A DNA stretch of 64,000 nt from Talpa occidentalis (Eukaryota > Chordata > Mammalia > Eulipotyphla > Talpidae). A program made the translations under genes and the position numbers. The notes under the pieces were generated by a model. That model was not told the DNA's origin. It saw only the letters and a program-made list of their open reading frames with translations, and made no database searches. Shown here in pieces: positions 13,600-58,200 of this stretch; position 1 is the first letter of the stretch; each line of letters begins with the position of its first letter. The DNA is taken from assembly GCF_014898055.3 (NCBI RefSeq), contig NW_023601543.1, positions 11,927,314 through 11,991,313 of the forward strand, read 5' to 3'.

Positions 13600-13604
13600 C
13601 CAAT
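13600..13604 (+). promoter_or_regulatory. CCAAT box (distal)
   Basis: CCAAT in the context GGCCAATGAGCGG, close to the NF-Y consensus (RRCCAATSR). It lies about 77 bp upstream of a second CCAAT box. NF-Y binding is inferred. Confidence 0.55.
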
Positions 13605-13676
13605 GAGCGGCGGGAAGGAGGAGTGAGGCTGGGGAACTTCTCCCAGAGCCAGTCAGAGGGGACGGCTGCCGGGAAG

Positions 13677-13681
13677 CCAAT
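13677..13681 (+). promoter_or_regulatory. CCAAT box (proximal)
   Basis: CCAAT in the context AGCCAATCAGCG, a near-perfect NF-Y motif. The pair with the site at 13600 is typical of CpG-island promoters that lack a TATA box. Confidence 0.65.
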
Positions 13682-13931
13682 CAGCGCGCCCGAGCCCGCA
13701 GCCCCTCTGCAGTAGTTCTGCCAGAGCGCCCTGTGGAGAGCGGCGGCGAGCGGGCAGCTGGGTGGGCTGCCAGGAGCCACCGCCCGCGCTCCGCGCCTCC
13801 TCTCGCGCCGCCCCCGCCCGCTCCTCGCGCCGCGGCGCCCCCGCCGCCCCGCCGCCCGGCGCCCCCGCCGCCCGGCGCCGCGCACCCCGCAGGCTCGCGG
13901 TGCATCGCGGACGCCGGCCCCGCCGCGCGGC

Positions 13932-14001
13932 TCCCGGCCCCCCCCGCCCCGCCCCGCCCGGCCCGGCCCCGCCCCGCTCCGCCCCGCCCCGCCCCGCGCC
14001 G
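13932..14001 (+). promoter_or_regulatory. GC-box array, TATA-less core promoter
   Basis: About 70 bp made almost wholly of CCCCGCCCC and CCCGGCCC units, giving at least seven overlapping Sp1/KLF-type GC boxes. No TATA element is visible between here and the start codon. Transcription probably starts at several sites between this array and about 14100. The C-rich + strand makes the complementary strand G-rich, so G-quadruplex or i-motif structure is possible. Confidence 0.7.
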
Positions 14002-14029
14002 AGCCCTTCCCGCCCTCGCGCGGCGTCCA

Positions 14030-14173
14030 GGTAGCTGCGAGGAAACTTTTGCGGCGGTTGGGTAGCGGCGCGTCTCCCGCTCCTCCCGGCCCCTGCCAGG
14101 CTCGCCGAGTCTCGGGACGGCTCTCGCCCCCGCTGCCACTCTCCCGCGCTCCCCTCGCTCCGCGCCCGGCAGG
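14030..14173 (+). other. Putative GPC3 5' UTR (start approximate)
   Basis: The start codon sits about 170 bp downstream of the GC-box array. The intervening GC-rich sequence is the likely 5' leader. Its 5' limit is not determined by the sequence. The ATG context is CAGGATGG, with A at -3 and G at +4, a strong Kozak match. Confidence 0.45.
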
Positions 14174-14348
14174 ATGGCCGGGACCGTGCGCACCGCGTGC
14201 TTGGTGGTGGCGATGCTGCTCAGCCTGGACTGCCCGGGACGCGCGCAGCCCCCGCCGCCGCCGCCGGACGCCACCTGTCACCAGGTCCGCTCCTTCTTCC
14301 AGAGACTGCAGCCCGGACTCAAGTGGGTGCCGGAAACTCCCGTGCCAG
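14174..14348 (+). CDS. GPC3: Glypican-3, coding exon 1 (N-terminus, signal peptide)
   Basis: This exon encodes the N-terminal 58 residues, plus one base of codon 59, of glypican-3, a GPI-anchored heparan sulfate proteoglycan that tunes Hedgehog, Wnt and other growth-factor signals at the cell surface. It begins [19 protein letters not shown], a hydrophobic signal peptide with probable cleavage after about residue 24 (GRA before QPP). A six-proline tract follows, then [20 protein letters not shown], with the first conserved glypican cysteine at residue 35. The donor site is CCAG/GTGAGG, phase 1. Compared with the human protein as I recall it, residues 20 and 23 differ (Cys and Arg instead of Phe and Gln), both inside the signal peptide. 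The start is fixed by the Kozak context and the signal peptide. Loss of human GPC3 causes Simpson-Golabi-Behmel overgrowth syndrome. The remaining exons lie beyond the window. Confidence 0.96.
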
Positions 14349-46295
<31,947 letters not shown>

Positions 46296-49200
46296 TAATG
46301 CTTGATATATAAAAACCACTTAGTGAGAGACTCTGGTTAAGGAAAAACATATTTTCCAGAACCTTCATTTAGTTTTTGGAAAGGTGGGTATTTTCAAATA
46401 CCCGTTGTCCACATTCTTTTCACCTGTATGTAAAGACTGCAAATCCATGCAGAGAGAGCTCCCCACTAGCCCATCAAGACTTGTTGAAAAAACAAATAAG
46501 TTAGATATTTGTGAAGCATGCATGAACTCATTCTGACCACTGGGGCCATTTCCATTTAAGAGGGAGAAACTGGCTTGACATTTTGTCACTTGTGTGAGTG
46601 ATTTCCTCTTCTCTCTTTGTGAGTCTTACTCCTTGTTACACCCTGGTGACTGCAGAAGAAGCTGTTGTTGCATTGCAAAAATGGTAGGAAATGACATTCT
46701 CCTTGTGAACTTGTAGGGCTGTCACAGCGGGGTGGGGAGTATCCTCTTGATACAAAGACCCAGCTAATGATGATGATCGTGGTGGCGGCAGTGGTGACAG
46801 CAGGCACTTATATAGCACTATGTGCTTGACATATATTAATTCACATATATTTACATATATTAATTTCAGTGCTTTATATAGATTAACTCACTTAACCCTC
46901 ACGGTAAGCCCCATGGAGTATTAGTCGTAGTACCTCCATTTTATGGATGAACACCCAAGCCACAGCAGGGTTAAGTAACCGCCCAAGCTCCTGCAATGAT
47001 TAAATGGTAAAAGTAGGATTTGAACCCAGGTGGTCTTGGTCTTAGAGCCAGTGCTTTTTAACAATCTCCCTGTGCTGCCTCCTGGGAAGAAAAATTAATG
47101 ATGGATATTGGGGCTTCTATCCTTCCTTAAGCAGATAGAATGAACTGCTTTATTCTTGTCCCACAAAGACAGCATTGGGGCCAGATCAAAAAAGAACACG
47201 TCTCACTACTTGACATTCCAAATCTCTAGATGTATGGCACCTTTATAAGAATTAACTTCTTTGAATTGCTAGGTGGGTTGATTATAGCTTATTTCATACA
47301 TTGTAATGAAATTCGTAGATTTAGCTAAGAAAATTATTCAAATTAGCTAATAAAGCATACATTCACAATAGCTTCTTGGGTCAGAGCCTCAGGGGGGTGT
47401 TGGGCTGATTATATGAAGTACAATATATATAAGCTTGACATATTTGTTAACCTATTTATGCAGTCAGACTCTTGTGAAGAGTTTGTTGAGACTAACAATT
47501 TGGCAATTGAATGAATAATTTAAGCTGATTTTAAAAATACATGTACCATTCATGTACTTTTTAGATTGGTTTTGGAGCCGATCTGCTGGCTGAAAGTGGG
47601 GTGATAAGAAGTGATGTGACACGAGAACTGGGTTGAAGCAGAGAGCTCAGTCTTACTCTTTGGGGCGTCAGGGGGTGTGTGAGTGTGTGTTTTAAGAATA
47701 GAATGTTTTTTGATTTGTTTCATTCCCAGTAACCAGGCCCACAGGTGTCATTTCACTACCATTGCCTGTTTGAGGTGGTGGTAGGGACCTCACTGGCCTT
47801 GGTGCGGCAGAGGCGCTGAGGAGACTGTCCATCTGAGGACCTTGGGCATTGACACTCACATCTCTGTTGAGTCCTACATTTTGTATATTGTGTTTTCTAG
47901 GCCTGCAGTGGCACAAGAATAGGAGAGAAAGAAAGTTCTGGCAAGATTTTGATTATATTAGCTTCCAGATATGGCTGCTCTATGTAGCATGGGCGTTGAA
48001 CAGTGCTTGGGTGGAGCAGGGGTAAGGGTGGAAGCTGCTCCTACTTGTATCTTCTCCTTCGCTCTCTCCTGTCTCCTACACACACACACACGAAATATGC
48101 ATATTTTCTTATTTCTCAAATTGTAGGGACAAAAGAACAGGGACAAGAGGACAACCCTAGCACAGTTAATGTTGATGACTAAATGACGTCTGTCATGCAG
48201 GTGTCCTAGTTTCCCTTGCCTGGAACTCATTCTTTATCTTCTTACATTCTCCTTGTCCTGCCTCATATTTAGAAAAAATAACCCCATAATACCATAAACC
48301 ATGGCACTTAACCACACATGTAGTCACTGCCCCAGTCCTTTCTGTAACACATTTGAAGAGATAAAACTGAAGCTGGGGAGCTATCTATGATGATAATCTA
48401 CTATTAATCATAAAAAGAGAAAGAGAACATCCAGTTCTTTCTTCTTAAAACTATTGTTCCCATGAATTGAAATTGGGGGTCTTCCCCTGGTGGTGCAGGC
48501 GGTTGAGCGCTGCGCTGTGAAGCTGTCTGCAGCCTCTGCAGTGCTGGTTTGTTCCCAGCTGGCCAGCAAGGGTCCCACATGGTGTGGCAGACCTCTCCTG
48601 TTGCGCCCACTGCTACCCTCAGCAGTGTATTTCGTCAGTCTGCCTGTTCTGTTCCCCGCTCTGTCTCTGGTGAATCCTCTCACCCTTCCACACATCTGGC
48701 CTGTACCCTGGTTCTTGTATAAATAAATAAATAAATAAATCTAAAAAAAAAAAAAAAAGAAATTGGGGGCACACTCCCCCCCCCCAGAAGATATCCCCTT
48801 CCCACGATTCTGCTATACTAAATTATTGAAGAGTTCACTCCGATACTTGGCTCATGTGGAATTTGATGAGGGTGACTTTTATGAACTGTTTTCTCCACCA
48901 CATGGAGTTGAAGGAAACTCATCTTGATCTTGGCCTAGACCCACCATCTCTTTAAGATTCTATCACTTGTCCATTTTGGGGGTATTTGAGCAGTGAGTGT
49001 TTTCTGTAAATATGTGCACAGTTCCACAAGCAATCCTTACTGCCTCGATTTGGATTTTATGTGTTCGTTTGCAGGAAGCCTTTGCCCTCATAAATGAGCC
49101 TGGGGCCCTTTGCTACAGTGGTTGGAGTGCTCTGTTGCTAATGGTGTTTTGATAATGATTGAAGCATTTAAAAAAAGTTGTTCTTTATTTTCAATCTTTG

Positions 49201-52200
49201 CATTGCCTCGTTTCCTAAATTTAATTTACTTAGATGTACTTAGTAAAATGGGGCAGCACAGTCGTTTTTTGTTTCTGCTTAATTAATTCTTTTGGAAAAA
49301 CTCCATTCAAAGTGGATTTTCTTTTCTTTCTTTCTTCTTCCTTACCTAATAATAATGATGATGATGATGATAGTGAAAATTTATTAAGTGCCTACTATAT
49401 GATACTTACTTTTACATAATTATCTCATTTAATTTTTGCATCAGCCCTATGAGTTTCATACTGTAATTATCTCCATTTTACAGATGAGGAAACTCAATGA
49501 TGCCTTAGCTCTTTCTGAGCCGTCGTGTGACATGGTTTTCCTTTTTCTTACTGTGCTTGAGGTAAAAATTAAGAATTAAGAAGTTGTAGGATTTTTAGTC
49601 CTTGAGAAGAAAAATGGAATAGAATTCTAAATTATTTTTTTCCTATCTCCACCACCTCCAAACCTTCAAGCCTTGAGTTCTGTTTTCTTTGTGAAATTTC
49701 TTTTGTTTTTTTAATTACATTTTATTTTATTTTTTAAAGATTTATTTATGTATACAAGAACTGGGGTACAGGCCAGAGGTGTGGGGGGTGAGAGGATTCA
49801 ACAGAGACAGAGTGGGGAGCAGAACAGGTGGATCTGCTGAAATACAGTGCTGAGGGGAGTAGCGGGCAAGTCAGGAGAGGTCTGCTGCACCATGTGGGTA
49901 GCTCCCTGGCTGGGGATCAAACTTGTGCTACAGTGGCTGCAGACAGCTTTATAGGTTGCATCTTAACCCCTGCGCCACCAGGGAGGCCCTCTTTGTGAAA
50001 TTTCATTGTAACTTTCCAGCCAATCTCAGGAGCTATTTGGGGTATGTCCAGGTCTTCTCTGTAAGTAGATGATCCCAGTCTTTCCAAGCTTCCACTGACT
50101 TTGAGTGAGAACGGACAACACACCAATGCTTTGCTTTTCTGGAAGTTTTCTGGAAGCTGCCTAGCCTATAACTTGAACTCTCATTTTTTGAGTGGTAAAA
50201 TAATAGTTAAGCAGAAAACACCTTTGTGTACCTGAGGTACCATGAAGCTCCTGCTCGTGTTGTTGACTGATCTATGACTTCCTTGGGTCCTTATTCCGAA
50301 CCTACTACTGTTCTAAATTTATGTACAGTCTCTACAAGTTTGCTTTTCCCATTTTCTAGCCAGTAGTAAATAGGCAGTTGACTACGAGGGTAATGGAAGA
50401 CTGCCCATGGGAGGTATATCTGAGCAGCAAGAAGTTGCAAGCAACAGTGGTGAAGGCAATGAAGTGTGCTCAGGACCTCCCAAGTGTGCCACTTGGGGAC
50501 ATTTAGTAGAGGAGTAGGTCCCTATATGCCTCAGGGATTATAGTAGGCTTGTTTCATAGTGGGTCCAACTATTGATGCTCATGGTTGTGAATCGATAAGG
50601 AAAGGTCAGATGTTTGCTATTCTTTTCTTAATATTTCCATTTTAGGACCTCCCCTGGTGGCACAGGCGGTTGAGTGCCGTGCTGTGAAGCTGTCTGCAGC
50701 CTCTGCAGTGCCAGTTTGATCCTGGCTGGCCAGCGAGGGTCCCACATGGCGTGGCAGACCTCTCCTGTCACACCTACTGCTCCCCTCAGCGGTGTATTTT
50801 GTCAGTCTGCCTGTTCTGTTCCCCGCTCTGTCTCTGGTGAATCCTTTCACCCTCCTGCACATCTGGCCTGTACCCTAGTTCTTGTATAAATAAATAAATA
50901 AATCTTAAAAAAATTTCCATTTTAAATGGCTAAAAGTATTTTTGGTGCTTAAAAGGCAGTGGAAGAAACACTGGACTTGGAATCAGGAACTCTTAAGTTC
51001 TAAATCTGGCTGTATTTATAAGCTTTATGACTTTGGATGGTTATTTAGACCCTAATAGGCTCAGTTTTCTCATCTGCAAAATGGGGATATGAATTTCCAT
51101 CCTGCCTACTTCATAAAGTTAATGTATGTTAACCTGAAGATGGTTAACTGTTAACTGACCTGAAAACTGTAAAGCCACATATGCATGATTACATAGATGA
51201 CTCATACATGTGGTCCATTTTCACCCAGGTGATGGCGGTTAAATGCTGGTTGCCATTCCAGATAGCCCTTAGACAAAGTTGGAGTTTATGAGGTTCTTCA
51301 ACTTCGGCTGCTTACAGATGATATTCAGACAGCTCCAGTGCATGGGTGAGAGGGAGCACTTAGGCAAAGGACCCTTTGAAAGAAGGGTTTATTTTGTGCC
51401 ATCTTAGATGTGATGCTCTGCTGTTTGAAATGTCATTACTGCCAGGAGCAGTCCTTTCTTCAGCTTATCAGGTATATTTCACGCACACAAACGGCTAGAT
51501 CAGGAAGGGTATGTTGTGTTGAGGCCATATTTTCACTGAACTTTCTGTCCCGCCCTATCACGGCAGAAAGAAGGCAAAGACAGGCCCAAGTCTAGAGATC
51601 TCCAGTTCATCGTCACGCAGCTTTTCAAGGCTTCTGGTACCCACTTTATGCTGAGGCGATGAAAAGACCTCTCAGAATGGGGCGGGGTATAGGGGAAGCT
51701 TTTCCTTTTGCTTGTTTTTTGTTTCCATCAGCTCTTGGCAGTTCTACCCCCATTTTTTCCCTCTGTCAGATTTCTGTCTCTCCCACTCGCCCTAAATAAA
51801 ATTGACCTTGGTTACAGCGCCCTTTTCCATCAACTTAGAGCAATTTCTGCCATCATTTCTGCTTGAAATAACTGTTTAGGGACATTATTCAAGCAAAGCT
51901 TTTTTCCTTCACAGTTAATATGTGAGTAAGTAATTGCTTGAATGTTGATAAACATGTTTTTGAGATTCAATCATTTGTTAATTTAGTTTTTATAATGTAG
52001 TGTGGGTTTTAAGTGACTACTGAACAATTTTTCTCCATTTCACAATTTTTTTCCCTCCTTGATTAGGCCGACAGTTGTCCTGCCCATGTTCCAGCTCTGT
52101 GCAGGCTGAGCCCCACTGAGTCCGCAACTCAGACTACCAGCCATTCTGTCACAACCCTTTTTTTCTTTGACAATAATGTACAGGAGAGAAGAATTACACT

Positions 52201-55200
52201 GATGTCTAATCAGAGCTTAATTCATTCACTAGGGCTAACTATGAAAACATTAACCTGAATAGAAGAATTTTAGGAACGTAAACCATGACCATGAGTGAGA
52301 TTATATATCCTCAAAAATGTAAATTATTAATCAAACCACTCATCTGTACAGCAAAGCTCTAGTAATCCCATTATAAGAGGGCGAATTTCTCATCACAGCC
52401 CAGAAGATGCTGGCTTTAATTAGTGTGCTTTTATGGTGCTGACTCAAAGAGATATCTTAGTTACAAAGTTTAAAAAAATGTGATCCTTTAATTATTAGTG
52501 CTATTGGAAAAACAATTGGAAACAGGGTGTTTAATGTCATTTTGCTTTTAAACTAAGAACTTTTGGATCCTGTTAGGTTTCAAAATTCTGTGGCTTTAGT
52601 AGAGCTAGAGGCTGGGGGAATTATAAACCTCTCCTGTGCCCTCTTATTGATCTAGAAAAGTCAGTCATTAGACTGAGAACTGTTTAATAAAGAGCTTAGA
52701 AAGGTGACCCAGTGTGTGAGTGGAGACTGTTCCGGGGCCAATCGTGAGGTGTAGGGATTATGCATATTAAACATTGCTGCCCAACTGCTCACTAGTGGGC
52801 CCAACAAAGCAACATTGTCCCTGCCCTCTAGAAGCTTCCAGAAAAAATACCACTTTGACCTAGTGTGATCACTCCCCACCCTTCCCCCACTGGGATTTGT
52901 TTACTTTGTGAAAACATATGTTCCTCCTCCTCTTTCTGTCTCACTGAGTTGCACTACCTGATAGCGGAGTAATGAAGCATATGTTTGAGAGATTTGAATT
53001 CTCCTGTCAGTAGCGTGGAGGTAGAAACAATTTTCCTCTAAGCTGGAACTGGTAACGGAAATTAAAAGCACCTTTCCTCTGATTGACAGTGAGATGTTTC
53101 CAGGCCCAGAGGTACGCCCTTGTACCCCTCCTTTTCCCTTACGCATCTTTTCAGTCACCAGGTCTTGTGTTTTCTTTCAGACTTCCTCATGTCTTTCTCC
53201 TACCTTCCATCCCCCTCGGCCCTCACTTGCCTGTTCATCACATGCTGATGCCTTCTAGCTCTGTCCTCCAATTTTCATCCCAGGCGCCATCAGCTCACTC
53301 CTCGACTTGGGTTTCATGGCTCTTGTCTCCTCCTTTGCTTCCGCAGTTCAGCAATGAAGTGTGAGGATTAAGAGGGTAGTTCGCGGATCTTTTGGGCTGG
53401 AGTGGATGAGTCTGGGTGGGGTTAGGTAGGAGATAGGGGACTGGTGTGGAGAAGAGAAAGTTGAGGCCTTGAGATTCAGAAACCACCTCTCTGAACATGT
53501 ACAAAGCTAGCAAGGATGACTGAAAAACTTCTAAAGTGTTTTATTTGTATTATCTCATATAAACCTCACAACGGCTGTGTGAGGTTGGTCCTCACTTCAG
53601 TGCTGAGGAGAGGCTTGGAGAGGTTAAGTAACTTGTCAAATTCCACTACCAATGAATGGTAGAGATAAGAACTGAACCCAAGAAGTACAGTTCTGGACCC
53701 TGTGCCCACCTTCCTGTACATTATAGCAGCCTCTGTGTATTTTTTTCATGGTTGAGTGTGCTCTCCCCAACTCTAGTTTTCTTCCTTATGAGGGATTTGG
53801 TTGCATTTAATTTAAAAACATTTGCTGAGCTGGCACCTAACATGTCTGAAGACAGGGCTTATGGGGAGGATTCAAAGATAAGAATGACTTCATGCCAACC
53901 CTTTGAGTAGCGCATATTTCAGAACCCAAGACATTTATACGTGAATAACTTGGGTACAGGGCATCCTAAGAGAAATGCTGTAAGAGACATTTTAGCAATT
54001 TTCTATGCGGTGTATGGTGGATCCAAGTTTTGTCAGGTGCCAACCTTGTGCAATTTGGGGGGTCCTCTTTAAGAAAAAGAAGATGGGCCTCCCTGGTGGC
54101 GCAAGGGGTTAAGCATTGCATTATGAAGCAATATTCAGCCTCTGCAGCAGGAGTTCGATCCCCAGCCAGCCAGGGAGCAACCCATATGGCGCAGCAGACC
54201 TCTCCTGTCTCGCCCGCTGCTCCCCTTAGCAGTGTATTTCAGCCAGTCTGCCTGTTCTGTTCCCCACTCTGTCTCTGGTGAGTCCACTCAACCCCTGCAT
54301 CTCTGGCCTGTACCCCAGCTCTGTATGCATAAATAAATAAATCTTAAAAAAAAAAAGAAAAAGAAGATGATGTTGAAAATACAAAATGCCCATGCCTCTC
54401 CTGGGAGGAGGCTCACAAGTTTGGGTCCCATTGGCTTAAGTTTCATTAGCTTCACCAGTGCCCGCCTTGTATGCACCGAAGGAGATTAATTCCAACTCTA
54501 GGGTAGATAGGTTCTTAGAGGAGATTGCCCATAGGAATTCTCCAGACAGACCTGGGTCTTGATCAAAGAGAAGGGCAGGTGAGGGAGTTAGGTAAATCAG
54601 TGCACAACTTTTTCTAAATTAGATTAAAATTTAAGCATTATTAATTGCCTGCTAAATACCAGTTTTTCTCAACCCCCTGGCTGACCAGTAATCTCCACTC
54701 AGTCTTCCCTCTTGAAAGGGCAAAACACATAGGTGAGAAACTGAGGGGCACTCAGGCACAATGAAGTCTCTGTGTGAACTCTGCTACTTCCTCTCTTTGT
54801 GAGCGCATGCAAGTCACTTCTTTTTGATTCAGTAATCTTTCAATTTTCTTAAAGATTTATTTTATGTGTACAAGAACTGGGGTGTAAGCCAGAGGTGCGG
54901 GCAGGGTGAGAAGATTCGCCAGAGAGAGTGGGGAGCAGTACAGGCAGATCTACTGAAGTACACTGCTGAGGGGAGCAACGGGTGAGACAGGAGAGGTCTG
55001 CTGCGCCATGTGGGTCAGCTCCCTGGCCAGCTGGGGCTGGAACTCATGCTGTAGTGGCTGGCAGTAGCTTGATAGAGCTGTCTTTAACCATTGCGCCACC
55101 AGGGAGGCCCTGAGACGGTAATTTAAAAGGCTTAAATCAGATTGATTGCTGGGAAGAGCACTGCCCGATGGTGACCTGTAAGATTCAAATACATGGTAGC

Positions 55201-58200
55201 CATTGCTTTTGTTACTTCCTGCTGTACGTTTACAAGCATCATTGTATATGAAATATATCTTTGTTTTGCTGTATTGAATGTCACATGCCTGGCACATTTA
55301 AAAAATGTGTTTTGGCTTTAATATAATTAATATGAAAATGCTCTAACGTACGTATTCATAATCTTATCATTCAGAGATAACTGCTTGCAACATTTTTTTT
55401 TTAAGTTTAATTTTTTTTAAGATTTATTTATTTATTTATACAAGCACTGGGTACAGTCAGAGGCGCGGGAGGGTGAGAGAATTCACCAGAGCCAGAGCGG
55501 AGAGTAGAACAGGCAGAATAATGAAGTACACTGCTGAGGGGAGCAGCGGGCGGCAGGAGAGGTTTGCGCGCCATGTGGGACCCTCCTCTGGTGGCCGGGG
55601 AGCAGCCGGGGATCAAACCCGCGCTGCAGAGGCTGCGGGCAGCTTCGCAACCCAGCGCTCAACCGCTGCGCCACCGGGGAGGCCCGCTTGCAACATTTTT
55701 ATGTGTTTTCCTCCTTTCTCTCTCTGTAAGTGTATACTTAAGACCTCATAGTATATAGTTTCTAAATGGTCCCCTAGTGGTCTGAATGAGTTAATGTAGC
55801 TTCTAGTTCTAACCAGCATTGGCAAACTGATTTCATTGGGTTGCGTTAGGAGAGGATAGAGAGCAAAAATGTTGAAAGGAAAATATGACACTTCCCTCCT
55901 TTGATTGAAGTTCTTTAACATTAGTACTGAACCTGATTAACTGACATGTAATCATCAGATTAGAGAAGGTTGCGCCAGGGTTCCACTGTATTCCCTCTCC
56001 TAGGTCACTTTTTCCTTTCTAGTACTTATCAAGTTCATCATGATATATGTCGGAATATTTGATGAACATGTGTCTCTTTTACCAGAGAATGATCTTTTCT
56101 ATCACTCCTGTATTCCTGTGAGATAGTAGGCACTCAGTAAATGTTTGCATGAAAACACACACTCACACACACAATAGTATTAAGGGAAAGAGATTTCCAA
56201 CTCTTCTACCTCTATGGATCAACTATCTCTATAGAAAAGATATAACCTGTTGCCTACAGCATTTGTTACCAAGGTTTTAAAATCTGCTCACATGTCAGAT
56301 CTTAATAGTCTAGATAATGTTTCATGCTTGTTGGTTGAGATGGATCCTCACGTGTGCCCACACCTCTGCTCTGCCTCAGTTTCTGGCCTCACCACCCCCA
56401 GGCTTGCTGGTTGTCTTTTGTTCCAGCCTGCTCTGCCTCTCCACATAGCACGGTGAACAGGCTGAGTGCCATGGATTTACACCTTGTGACCAAAAATCAT
56501 GGCAATGGTGACACTTGTCTTCATCTCCAAATACATACTCGTGTGTCATTCCTGATTACTGTCAACACTAGAAATTAATAGAGCAAACTTTGTTTTAGAA
56601 TGTTCTTTTTTTTTAAATAAGTTTTTACTACATGAATAAGCACTACCTGTTATTAGAGAAAATGAAACAACACAAAGAAAGCAAAAGAAAATGTCCCACA
56701 TTCTCTCCCCTAGAGGATAACTGCTATCAATATTTTAGTATATAACCTTACATACTTCTGTAAAGTATTTTACAGATATGTGAATGTATTTTATCAAAAA
56801 ATTGATTATATTGCCTTTTCATGTAATCTAGGCATCTTTCCATATTGATAATGTATTTCTACAATAGTGTTTAGAGACCACCTAGTCCTTAGTCATGTGC
56901 CTGTCTCATGGTATTAATCCAATCCTCCCTATTGTAAGAAATTTCAATTACTTTCAGTAAACTATAGTAGGAATGATTATGTCCATGTACCTACATATTT
57001 ATGCACATCCTTAATTATTTCCTCAGGCTAAATTCCTGGAACTAGAATTGCTGAGTCAGAGGCTATACAGTTTTTAAGGTTTTTCACATTTATTGCCTGT
57101 TTGGCTTCCACAGGTTTGTACTTATTTTCACTCTCACTAGCAATGTATGAATGTCCATTTTCCTGGCCATTGCCATTTGTCATTTTACACTAACCCAAGT
57201 TTGGGTGAAAAAATAGTACTCCTTGGTGACTAGGGAGATTTGTTGGTCATTTTTACTTTTTATTTTGTGTTTTTTTTAATTCATTAATATTCTTTCAGTG
57301 TCTAAAACAATTTATGTTTTTTAATGAGATGCCCACTTTTACTGATTGGTAACAGTATTTTGTATATTCAGGATGATAACCTATTTTATATGTAATAAAT
57401 TGCTTTTCCTGGTTAATTCAATTTCTAAGTTTTCATGGGGGGTTAAAAATACTTTCAGTCAAATGTATCTATACTTTCCTTTAGATTCCAATATATTCTT
57501 TGAGTGGGCACTAATAGCCTTAGCATGAATCACCGATGTGTTCTATTTCCTGTTCTGACACTAGCTGTGTGACAATCGGTAAGTAATTAAAAGTGTTTGA
57601 GTTTGTTTCTTTATGTGCAAGATAGCACCTGACCTGCCAACCTGCCAGAGCTTTTGAGGATCAAAAGAGGTAAGGTATATGAAAATGTTTTGAAAAGTTG
57701 AAAGGATTATTGTTAATTCAGTTGCCCTGCCCAACCCCCAACCCACTGACTATAAATCTGAATGAGTTCATGTTAACTCTGCTGATATTAGTGTTGCCTT
57801 TCCTTCCTCTGGATCTGAGACATTTCTGACCATTTCATGGGAAGTAATAGTGTTCTGGAAGTGTACTGGAGGGCTCTGGTAGCTGGAAGGGTGCTCAGAG
57901 GGTGGTGAAATGTTGACTGCCACCGGTCTCATTGCCTGGGACATGGATTCTGGGCATCCTTCCCAATTTCCCAGCTATGAAAATGGGCCCTGGTACCATT
58001 CTTTGATGTAGTATGTCTGTTTACTCCTCCATGCCCCAGCCCTTGAAGGGTAGCTAAAGAAACCCATTCAATGAGGCCAAAGAACCTGCTCGAATCCAAC
58101 AGAGTGGTAGGTGGTGTGAAGCCTCAAAGCCTTCTGTCCACACTCCTATTCCTTGGAGACAGGAAAAACAACGCTCCTTCTAGCAATTAATATTTGAAAC